Origin: Desulfobulbaceae bacterium
GTDB lineage: Bacteria; Desulfobacterota; Desulfobulbia; Desulfobulbales; DAOVSZ01
Length of the DNA stretch: 5,256 nt
Direction of reading: 5' to 3'
Assembly (NCBI GenBank): GCA_030627725.1
Contig: DAOVSZ010000227.1
Span: 1 to 5,256, forward strand
Every line of letters begins with the position of its first letter. The stretch's first letter is position 1. Shown in pieces: positions 1 through 4,974 of the stretch. A program made the position numbers and the translations under genes. The notes beneath the pieces are model-generated. The model searched no databases and was not told the DNA's origin. It saw only the letters and a program-made list of their open reading frames with translations.

Positions 1-221
1 AGGTAAGCGGAGCGAAGCGAAGACTCCGATAGTAAATCTATGTGAGCCAGCCTGATCGTGCACAGATGGTGTGCTGCTGAGTAGTTACCCCTTTTTGCTG
101 GAAACAGCAGCAAGCGATACGCACCAAAAAGCAGTTAAGAATTGTATTTATCTTTGTATCATGATAACCTGTTTTTTATATTACATATTTTTTAGAATAC
201 ATCTTTGAAGTGTAAATTGCC
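1..221. other. Left-edge non-coding region with short hairpins
   Basis: I can support no gene here. Positions 1-135 contain several short complementary segments. GCACA (60-64) pairs with TGTGC (70-74). TGCTG (96-100) pairs with CAGCA (105-109) around a GAAA tetraloop. CTTTTTG (91-97) pairs with CAAAAAG (125-131). GCG (114-116) pairs with CGC (120-122). Together they could be the 3' part of a structured RNA or of a repeat element cut by the window edge. I do not recognise it as any known RNA family. From about 136 to 205 the DNA becomes very AT-rich and probably holds the promoter of the Sel1-repeat gene. A 10-bp perfect palindrome, TATCATGATA, lies at 157-166. Confidence 0.4.
154..182 (+). 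promoter_or_regulatory. Candidate sigma70-type promoter for the Sel1-repeat gene
   Basis: TTGTAT (154-159) as a -35 element and TATATT (177-182) as a -10 element are separated by 17 nt. This would place the transcription start near 189, about 30 nt before the start codon at 222. The -10 matches TATAAT at 5 of 6 positions, but the -35 matches TTGACA at only 3. The surrounding AT-richness makes chance matches likely. The palindrome TATCATGATA (157-166) overlaps the proposed -35 and could be an operator, but nothing else supports that. Confidence 0.3.
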
Positions 222-863
222 ATGGCAAACAAGAACTATCAGGAATCATTTGCCAAATATAAGAAAGCGGCCCAGGAAGGCAAAGCTTCTTCCCAGTTCA
301 ACCTCGGTGTAATGTACGAAAAAGGGTACGGAACCGAGCAGAATTACGAAGAGGCCGTCAAGTGGTATCACGAGGCAGCGCTCCAAAATGAACTGCCCAG
401 CCAGGTCAACCTTGGCATGATGTATCAAAAAGGACTGGGTGTTGAGCAGAACTACGAAGAGGCCTTCAAATGGTACCGCAAGGCTGCGGCAAAAGGCGAT
501 GCAACCGGCCAACTCAATCTTGCCATGTTGTATCAAAAGGGATTGGGCATAGAAAAAAACGATAAAGAAGCACTGAAATGGTATACCAAATCAGCTGAAA
601 AAGGGAAAGCTGCTGCTCAATTTTCTCTCGGCGTCATGCATAGAAAGGGCAAGGGCGCCAGGCAGAGCAACAAAAAGGCATTCCGGTGGTACCGATATGC
701 AGCTGAACAGGGTTATGCGCCGGCCCAGTATGATCTTGGGGTTATGTATGAAAAGGGATACGGGACCGACCAGGACTCGGAAAAGGCAATAAAATGGTAC
801 CGCAAGGCTGCGGAAAAAAATTATGAACCGGCGCTAAAAACGCTCAGCCGGCTTAAATCCTGA
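222..863 (+). CDS. Sel1-repeat (TPR-like) protein
   Basis: A 213-residue protein made almost entirely of Sel1-like repeats, which are alpha-helical pairs that act as protein-protein interaction scaffolds. After a leading half-unit (residues 1-21) there are five consecutive units of exactly 36 residues: 22-57, 58-93, 94-129, 130-165 and 166-201. Each carries the family pattern Q-x-x-L-G-x-M-Y-x-K-G-x-G and then A-x-K-W-Y-x-x-A-A. A 12-residue tail ends in LKS. There is no signal peptide or membrane segment, so it is probably cytosolic, unlike many secreted Sel1 proteins. The ATG at 222 is the only plausible start, because an in-frame TAA lies at 213-215. The ribosome site is weak (GAAG, 207-210). 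The partner and cellular role cannot be told from sequence. The gene stands alone, with copy 1 of the intergenic repeat beginning about 50 nt after its stop. The assignment to the family is firm; any function beyond scaffolding is unknown. Confidence 0.93.
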   Translation: MANKNYQESFAKYKKAAQEGKASSQFNLGVMYEKGYGTEQNYEEAVKWYHEAALQNELPSQVNLGMMYQKGLGVEQNYEEAFKWYRKAAAKGDATGQLNLAMLYQKGLGIEKNDKEALKWYTKSAEKGKAAAQFSLGVMHRKGKGARQSNKKAFRWYRYAAEQGYAPAQYDLGVMYEKGYGTDQDSEKAIKWYRKAAEKNYEPALKTLSRLKS

Positions 864-913
864 TCCTTCATCTCAAATATCAAATCTCACAACTTCATAC
901 TAAACTTGACAAC

Positions 914-1019
914 CTTGTAAAAAGTCGAAATCGCTGAATTCGTCTTCAATGATTTCAATAAGATAAAAACGGTTAACGCGTCCGTCTCGTGCTTTTTACG
1001 AGACCGACAAACTTAATAA
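914..1019 (+). repeat. Intergenic repeat, copy 1 (REP/MITE-like, with complementary ends)
   Basis: This is copy 1 of a two-copy non-coding repeat; the other copy is at about 2973-3103 in the same orientation. A 63-nt core (924-986) matches 2982-3044 at 57 of 63 positions without gaps. The right end, GTGCTTTT plus CGAGACCGACAAA, is also shared. The ends are complementary: CTTGTAAAAAG (914-924) pairs over 11 bp with CTTTTTACGAG (992-1002), with one T.G wobble. The right part can alternatively form a compact hairpin, GTCTCGT (984-990) with ACGAGAC (998-1004), extended across a C.C mismatch by GTC (980-982) with GAC (1006-1008). The element fills most of the 5' leader of the helicase gene. It encodes nothing. 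A REP- or MITE-like dispersed element is the likely class. It has no T-run, so it is not an obvious intrinsic terminator. Confidence 0.85.
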
Positions 1020-1039
1020 ACAAAAGAAGATAAACTCCC

Positions 1040-2632
1040 TTGATACGAAAAAGCATAAATCGAATTCGAGACGGTCTGAAACGCTTTGTAAAATTCGGCA
1101 AAAAAACACCGGAAACTGAGAAAATCCAACAATCTCTTATACCTGAAGAGACCCAACCGTCCACAGATACGCCAATCACCTCTCGCGTAGAGAAAAATAT
1201 ACAGACTGCTGCCAAACAAAAATCCCGCAAAAGACGCAACAGCAGCAAATCCCGCAACAAGACGCCAAGAGTCAAGACTGCCTCAACAGAGCAGGAGACC
1301 TGGGACGTCTCTCTTTTTACCGTGCCGCCGGTTGAGGGGAAAAAACGTTTCCATGATTTCAATCTCCCTGTTTCATTGATGCATGCCATCTCAGACCTCG
1401 GGTTTGAATACTGCACCCCGATTCAGGCTGAAATTCTGCAGCACACCCTTGACGGTAATGATGCGACCGGGAGAGCACAGACCGGAACCGGAAAGACGGC
1501 AGCCTTTCTTATTACTCTCCTCACACGGATGCTCAGTTCGTCAGCATCCGTGAAAAAGGCAGCTGCAGCCCCTCGTGCTTTTATCATTGCTCCTACCCGC
1601 GAACTTGTCATCCAGATTGCTCGAGATGCACAATCTCTTGCAAAATACTGTCATATGACTGTTGTTCCCGTCTATGGAGGTATGGACTACCGGAAACAGC
1701 TGCAACAACTCGCAGAAGGACCGGTTGATATTGTTGTTGCCACACCAGGCCGGTTGCTTGACTTTCTCAGACAACGAGCGATAAAGCTCGATTCGGTTGA
1801 AACCTTTGTCATTGATGAAGCCGACCGGATGCTGGATATGGGTTTTATTCCCGACGTGCGACGAATTATTCATAATCTGCCGTCAAAATCAAAACGCCAG
1901 ACCCTTCTCTTCAGCGCCACGCTTACACCTGACGTTATCAACCTTTCCAGACAATGGACACGAGACCCCGTGACTGTTGAAATTGAACCGGAACAGGTTG
2001 CGGTTGATACAGTTGACCAGGTTACCTATCTGCTTACAAGCGAAGAGAAATATGCCCTGCTGTACAACCTTATAACCCTTCGCAACCTCAAACGGGTCAT
2101 GATCTTTACCAACAGGAAGGATGAGGCGAGAAGGTTGTCGGAGCGCCTGCAGCGAAACGAATTGAAATGCTCGATGCTCTCCGGCGATGTTGCGCAAAAA
2201 AAACGTATTAAAATCTTAGATGATTTCAGAGACGGAAAGATACAAGTGATGGTTGCAACCGATGTTGCCGGTCGTGGCATACACATTGAGGGTGTGAGCC
2301 ATGTGATCAATTACGCACTGCCCCACAATCCCGAAGACTATGTTCATCGTATCGGCAGGACAGGCAGGGCCGGATCAGAAGGCACATCGATCAGCTTTGC
2401 CACCGAAAAAGATTCCTTTCAAATCCCGGACATAGAAGAATACATCGGCAAAAAACTCCACTGCATTCACCCTCCGGAGGACCTCCTGGCCCCGCCTCCA
2501 CCACCCAGGAAGCCACCTGAACATTCTCACAAAAAAAGGAGCCCGCCCCGGCATGGCGGAAAAAGAAGACCTCCTTCACGATACAAAGGAAGGGCCTCCG
2601 GATCACATGGCAAAAGTGGAAACACAGATTAA
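1040..2632 (+). CDS. rhlB: RhlB-like DEAD-box ATP-dependent RNA helicase
   Basis: A 530-residue DEAD-box RNA helicase that would unwind RNA duplexes using ATP in the cytoplasm. All core motifs are intact: the Q motif (F104 to Q129), motif I AQTGTGKT (146-153), Ia PTREL (185-189), Ib TPGR (235-238), II DEAD (259-262), III SAT (292-294), V ATDVAGRG (406-413) and VI HRIGRTGR (436-443). The segment GDVAQKKR (382-389) followed by ILDDF, and the sequence after motif VI (IEEYIG), closely resemble enterobacterial RhlB, the degradosome helicase, so I use that symbol with some caution. The helicase core is flanked by a basic, low-complexity N-terminal extension of about 100 residues (KSRKRR, 61-66) and by a proline-, arginine- and lysine-rich tail (484-530), probably RNA-binding. 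The start is TTG: an in-frame TAA lies at 1031-1033 and the first in-frame ATG (residue 113) falls inside the Q-motif region. AGAAGA (1025-1030) is a weak ribosome site. Whether it joins an RNase E complex cannot be seen here. Confidence 0.93.
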   Translation: MIRKSINRIRDGLKRFVKFGKKTPETEKIQQSLIPEETQPSTDTPITSRVEKNIQTAAKQKSRKRRNSSKSRNKTPRVKTASTEQETWDVSLFTVPPVEGKKRFHDFNLPVSLMHAISDLGFEYCTPIQAEILQHTLDGNDATGRAQTGTGKTAAFLITLLTRMLSSSASVKKAAAAPRAFIIAPTRELVIQIARDAQSLAKYCHMTVVPVYGGMDYRKQLQQLAEGPVDIVVATPGRLLDFLRQRAIKLDSVETFVIDEADRMLDMGFIPDVRRIIHNLPSKSKRQTLLFSATLTPDVINLSRQWTRDPVTVEIEPEQVAVDTVDQVTYLLTSEEKYALLYNLITLRNLKRVMIFTNRKDEARRLSERLQRNELKCSMLSGDVAQKKRIKILDDFRDGKIQVMVATDVAGRGIHIEGVSHVINYALPHNPEDYVHRIGRTGRAGSEGTSISFATEKDSFQIPDIEEYIGKKLHCIHPPEDLLAPPPPPRKPPEHSHKKRSPPRHGGKRRPPSRYKGRASGSHGKSGNTD

Positions 2633-2642
2633 AAACACTTGA

Positions 2643-2688
2643 CGAAACAGGTATGATTACATCACACTATTATGGAGTACCTGTTTCG
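2643..2688. repeat. 11-bp perfect inverted repeat between helicase and selenoprotein genes
   Basis: CGAAACAGGTA (2643-2653) is the exact reverse complement of TACCTGTTTCG (2678-2688), with a 24-nt spacer. It starts 10 nt after the helicase stop codon and ends about 60 nt before the selenoprotein start codon. As RNA it would make an 11-bp stem with a large loop, but no T-run follows, so it is a poor intrinsic terminator. It could be a 3'-end stabilising hairpin for the helicase mRNA, or a dimeric operator for the downstream gene. The sequence does not decide between these. Confidence 0.6.
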
Positions 2689-2735
2689 GTAATAAACCTA
2701 TCTCCATCCCCATTCATCCCCGGTTAAAACGGATT

Positions 2736-2741
2736 GAGGAG
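2736..2741 (+). promoter_or_regulatory. Strong ribosome binding site for the selenoprotein gene
   Basis: GAGGAG (2736-2741) lies 8 nt before the ATG at 2750. It is the clearest Shine-Dalgarno sequence on the plus strand of the window. It supports translation starting at 2750, in the frame that reads through the TGA at 2780-2782, and it argues against the out-of-frame ATG at 2826. Confidence 0.8.
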
Positions 2742-2749
2742 ACCACGCC

Positions 2750-2971
2750 ATGAAGATAACAATCACCTACTGTTCAAAATGAAACTATCTTCCCCGCGCT
2801 TCCAGTCTGGGAGACGAATTAAAAAATGAGTTCAATGCCGACATTGAATTGTTTGCAGGGACCGGTGGAGTTTTTGAAATTTCTGCGGATGGAAAGGAAA
2901 TCTTTTCCAAAGCCAAGCTTGGCCGATTCCCGGACCCGGGTGAAATCATCGGCATACTCAAAACACAATAA
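2750..2971 (+). CDS. SelW-like Rdx-family selenoprotein (CxxU, in-frame TGA = Sec)
   Basis: A 73-residue protein if the TGA at 2780-2782 (codon 11) is read as selenocysteine. The start reads MKITITYCSKU, with the redox motif C8-S-K-U11 directly after the first beta strand. This is the CxxC/CxxU position of the SelW/SelT/SelH/Rdx thioredoxin-fold family. The C-terminal half matches the family too: GTGGVFEI (residues 38-45), then the DGKEIFSKAKLGRFPDPGEI stretch (residues 47-66), which covers the usual G-x-F-E-V and S-K-x-x-x-G-R-F-P signatures. Family members are small cytosolic thiol oxidoreductases, and the exact substrate of bacterial forms is not settled. A strong Shine-Dalgarno sequence (2736-2741) precedes the ATG, and the open frame continues 62 codons past the TGA to TAA at 2969-2971. 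A candidate SECIS hairpin sits at 2799-2813. Ordinary gene calling would miss this gene or report the overlapping frame at 2826-3122. The alternative, a CxxC or CxxW gene broken by a stop, is less likely because the TGA sits exactly at the catalytic position. Confidence 0.9.
2799..2813 (+). promoter_or_regulatory. Candidate bacterial SECIS hairpin
   Basis: CTTCC (2799-2803) can pair with GGGAG (2809-2813) with one T.G wobble, leaving the 5-nt loop AGTCT (2804-2808). The stem begins 16 nt after the TGA, and the loop GU is at 2805-2806. Bacterial SECIS elements lie inside the coding region just after the UGA, and SelB recognises a small apical loop with an exposed GU. E. coli fdhF has the similar loop AGGUCU. 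The position and the loop both fit. The stem is short, and an alternative pairing using TCTTCCC (2788-2794) is possible, so the exact fold is uncertain. Confidence 0.6.
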
Positions 2972-2972
2972 G

Positions 2973-3103
2973 CTCGCAAAAGTCAAAATTGCAGAATTCG
3001 TCTTCAATGATTTCAATATGATAGAAACGGTTAACACGTCCGTCGGGAGTTTATGCCCGGAGGGTGCTTTTCGCTTATCTGCGAGACCGACAAAACATAA
3101 TAA
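2973..3103 (+). repeat. Intergenic repeat, copy 2
   Basis: Second copy of the element at 914-1019, in the same orientation, beginning one base after the selenoprotein stop codon. Its core 2982-3044 matches copy 1 at 57 of 63 positions. It carries about 17 extra bases after the core (3045-3063 in place of 2 bases) and an 8-nt insertion near its right end (CGCTTATC, 3072-3079). The terminal arms CTCGCA (2973-2978) and TGCGAG (3080-3085) are perfectly complementary although they differ from copy 1 (CTTGTA and TACGAG). GTCGG (3042-3046) can also pair with CCGAC (3087-3091). The out-of-frame ORF 2826-3122 runs through this repeat, which is further evidence that that ORF is not a gene. Confidence 0.85.
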
Positions 3104-3150
3104 TTTTCTGTCCTGTTCCTGAACATCATGACGCTTGGAGTTTAAAAGAA

Positions 3151-3170
3151 CCGTAACAGTGCGTTTACGG
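3151..3170 (+). other. Small inverted repeat just before the FHA-cyclase start
   Basis: CCGTAAC (3151-3157) is complementary to GTTTACGG (3163-3170) with one unpaired T, around a 5-nt spacer AGTGC. It ends 17 nt before the ATG at 3188. It could be an operator half-site pair or a leader hairpin. The start codon lacks a good Shine-Dalgarno sequence; the nearest is ACGGA inside the right arm, 16 nt away. If real, the hairpin could therefore influence translation. The evidence is position and symmetry only. Confidence 0.3.
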
Positions 3171-3187
3171 AATACATCACGATAACC

Positions 3188-4168
3188 ATGCCGATTCCCG
3201 CTGAAAAAACATCCGCAACTCTGAACCTGATTGACGATAAAGGTGGCGTCACAAAGAGCATACCCCTTTTTGGCGCGACCACCTTCCGTATCGGCAGGGC
3301 TGAATCAAATGACATACCGCTTGGCTATTCATGGGTTTCACGCCAGCATGCCATGGTGCAGGTAGAAACAAACGGCGCCTACAATATCATTGATCTCGGC
3401 AGTTCAAACGGCACATTTGTCAACGGCAAGCGCATCTACACTCCTGTAAGGCTCAGGTCCGGCGATATGATCAAAATCGGAAGAACACCCCTTGTCTTTC
3501 TTCAGGAGGATGAAGAGATAACCATTGCGGTCCTTTCCGAGGATGATCCTGACGAAAAAACCGTTGCCTTTGTTAATAAAGTTACAGTGACTGTTCTGAT
3601 CTGTGACATCCATGGTTTTACGCATCTTTCAGAAGAGATAGGTGACAGCCGGATCTCCGATCTCCTCCAGATATGGTCTCCGATGGTCAGTGATATTGTC
3701 CGCAACCATGACGGCATAGTCGACAAATTCTTAGGTGATGCAGTGATGGCAATGTGGACTGAAGGACAGGATGTCGGCCGGAATATTCTCCAGGCCCTGA
3801 AAACAGTGTTAGAGATAAGCAAGGCAACAGGAAACTTGAACGAAAAAATACCGGACCTGCCGGCAAAACTTGAAATCGGCGCCGCCATAAATACAGGCGA
3901 AGCGGTGATGGGGAATATGGGTGTTGACGGCCAGCGTGATTTTACCGTGGTCGGCGATTCGGTCAATGTCGCCTTTCGCCTCGAAAGCCTTACCGACACA
4001 GCCGGCGGTATCGATCTGATAATGGGAGAAGAAACAGCCGCCCACCTAGCAGATGTGGAAAACCATTTCACTGCCAGGAAATACGATATAAAGGGCAAAG
4101 AAGAAGAAATTCAGACGTACAACTGCTCTTTTGCCCAACTCAAACACTACCTTGCATTAAACGAATAG
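3188..4168 (+). CDS. FHA-domain class III (IIIb-type) adenylate cyclase
   Basis: A 326-residue soluble two-domain protein expected to make cyclic AMP from ATP as a homodimer. Residues about 12-105 form a forkhead-associated domain, a phosphothreonine-binding module: G36-R37, S51-R-Q-H54 and GSSNGT (71-76) followed by FVNG. A short acidic linker (106-124) leads to a class III nucleotide cyclase domain (about 131-315). It has metal-binding D140 (CDIHGF) and D184 (KFLGD), adenine-contacting K180, and transition-state N260 and R264 in VNVAFR. T253 occupies the place of the second adenine-contacting Asp, which is the hallmark of the IIIb subclass; some IIIb members are bicarbonate-stimulated. Lys/Thr favours ATP over GTP. 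There are no membrane segments. The FHA domain suggests control by a Ser/Thr kinase, but no kinase gene is in view. The ATG at 3188 is the only start after the in-frame TAA at 3143-3145, and its ribosome site is weak. Domain calls are firm; ATP specificity and regulation are inferred. Confidence 0.93.
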   Translation: MPIPAEKTSATLNLIDDKGGVTKSIPLFGATTFRIGRAESNDIPLGYSWVSRQHAMVQVETNGAYNIIDLGSSNGTFVNGKRIYTPVRLRSGDMIKIGRTPLVFLQEDEEITIAVLSEDDPDEKTVAFVNKVTVTVLICDIHGFTHLSEEIGDSRISDLLQIWSPMVSDIVRNHDGIVDKFLGDAVMAMWTEGQDVGRNILQALKTVLEISKATGNLNEKIPDLPAKLEIGAAINTGEAVMGNMGVDGQRDFTVVGDSVNVAFRLESLTDTAGGIDLIMGEETAAHLADVENHFTARKYDIKGKEEEIQTYNCSFAQLKHYLALNE

Positions 4169-4191
4169 GGAAACGCCTCTCAAATCATTCA

Positions 4192-4288
4192 ACTTTAAGT
4201 GTTCACAGGTGCCGCAGATGTGCGCATTCAGGGTGATCAGCTATAGCCTGGAATGCACGCAGATGTGGTGCATGTGGACGCTTAAAGT
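4192..4288 (+). other. 97-nt imperfect hairpin between convergent genes
   Basis: The outer arms ACTTTAAGTGTTCAC (4192-4206) and GTGGACGCTTAAAGT (4274-4288) pair at all 15 positions, two of them as G.U. Pairing continues inward with mismatches (4207-4218 with 4262-4273), then T4219-G4222 with C4258-A4261, and finally GCATTCAGG (4224-4232) with CCTGGAATGC (4247-4256) with one bulged G. The loop is 4233-4246. The right arm contains the yggS stop codon (4282-4284). Six wobble positions are G.U when read on the plus strand and only one is G.U on the minus strand. This suggests the structure matters in plus-strand RNA, that is, the 3' end of the cyclase transcript. There is no T-run, so it may stabilise or process the mRNA end rather than act as a classical terminator. 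Confidence 0.6.
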
Positions 4289-4974
4289 CGTTCCCCAAAC
4301 AGGGCGGTCCCCACACGTATCAAAGTCGCGCCTTCCTCAATTGCCACCTCAAAGTCGCCTGACATCCCCATGGACAATTCCACCGCACCACCTGAACCAA
4401 GCACCCCTTTCCCCTGCAGCTCTTCAGAAAGCTTGCGCATCTCGGCAAAATAGGGCCGGACATCTTCCGGATCGTGAAAAAACGGCGGCATGGCCATAAG
4501 CCCCTTCACCTTGAGATGCTCATATCCCGCAATCTCTTCAAGCAGTTTTGCAGTATCCTCCGGAAGCACACCGGATTTCTGATGTTCCCTGCCGATATTG
4601 ACCTGAATCAGGACCGACATTTTTTTATCAATTGCAGCAAGGTGTTTCTCAAGAGCACGGGCGACCTTTAAACGGTCAACGGTCTCAACAACATCAAACA
4701 GCTCCGCCACTATCTTTGCCTTGTTTGACTGAATATGACCTATAAAGTGCCAGTGTATGTCACTGGGCAATGCCGGAATTTTTTCCTGTGATTCCTGAAG
4801 ATAGTTCTCTCCAAAAACCAGCTGACCGCAGGCAACAGCCTCCTGTATTAACGTAACGGGTTTTTTTTTGCTGACCGCTACCAGCGTTACTGAATCAGGA
4901 TCACGGCCTGCTCTGCTTGCTGCCTCGACGATCCGCTGACGTATCCCTGCAAGGTTTTCCTGTATCGATATCAT
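4282..4974 (-). CDS. yggS: YggS/PLPBP-family pyridoxal phosphate-binding homeostasis protein
   Basis: A 230-residue protein of the YggS/PROSC (PLPBP) family, close to the length of E. coli YggS (234). The fold resembles the N-terminal barrel of alanine racemase and binds pyridoxal 5'-phosphate through a Schiff base. The family has no established racemase activity; it keeps PLP and amino-acid or keto-acid pools balanced in the cytosol. Visible signatures are LVAVSKKKP, with the PLP lysine K36; FGENYLQE (54-61); HFIGHIQSNK (76-85); NIGREHQKSG (126-135); GLMAMPP (158-164); and SMGMSGDFEVAIEEG (201-215) with RVGTALFG (220-227), which forms the phosphate-binding end. The ATG at 4974-4972 overlaps the TGA of the upstream tatD-family gene (4973-4971), and GGAGG (4993-4989) lies 14 nt before it, so translation is probably coupled. 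Its stop codon lies inside the convergent-gene hairpin. It is complete and shows nothing unusual apart from VSKKKP where VSKTKP or VSKYKP is common. Confidence 0.95.
   Translation of the reverse strand: MISIQENLAGIRQRIVEAASRAGRDPDSVTLVAVSKKKPVTLIQEAVACGQLVFGENYLQESQEKIPALPSDIHWHFIGHIQSNKAKIVAELFDVVETVDRLKVARALEKHLAAIDKKMSVLIQVNIGREHQKSGVLPEDTAKLLEEIAGYEHLKVKGLMAMPPFFHDPEDVRPYFAEMRKLSEELQGKGVLGSGGAVELSMGMSGDFEVAIEEGATLIRVGTALFGERL

Noticed and set aside
906..935. Promoter from the perfect -35 TTGACA at 906-911
   Set aside because: No acceptable -10 element lies 16-18 nt downstream; the corresponding bases are around AAATCGC.
973..1416. 147-codon minus-strand ORF across the helicase N-terminus
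   Set aside because: It overlaps repeat copy 1 and the helicase coding sequence antisense, and it has no recognisable domain. The helicase frame is clearly the coding one.
2639..2673. Promoter TTGACG (2639) with TATTAT (2668) for the selenoprotein gene
   Set aside because: The 23-nt spacing is too long for a sigma70 promoter, and the boxes overlap the inverted repeat.
2780..2782. Reading the TGA as a nonsense mutation (pseudogene)
   Set aside because: The TGA falls precisely at the redox position of the CxxU motif, sequence before and after it is family-like in one frame, and a SECIS-like hairpin follows.
2826..3122. 98-codon plus-strand ORF starting at ATG 2826
   Set aside because: It is out of frame with the SelW-like gene that covers most of it, has no family resemblance and no ribosome site, and runs through intergenic repeat copy 2.
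3502..4098. 198-codon minus-strand ORF opposite the cyclase gene
   Set aside because: It is a shadow of the plus-strand FHA-cyclase frame, which has intact domain motifs. The antisense product is low-complexity and matches no family I know.
4187..4295. Integron attC site
   Set aside because: ATTCAAC (4187-4193) fits RYYYAAC on the left, but the right side lacks a matching GTTRRRY, and no integrase or cassette array is present.
4209..4499. 96-codon plus-strand ORF after the cyclase gene
   Set aside because: It overlaps the hairpin and is antisense to yggS, which has complete family signatures. The predicted product is proline-rich with no recognisable domain.
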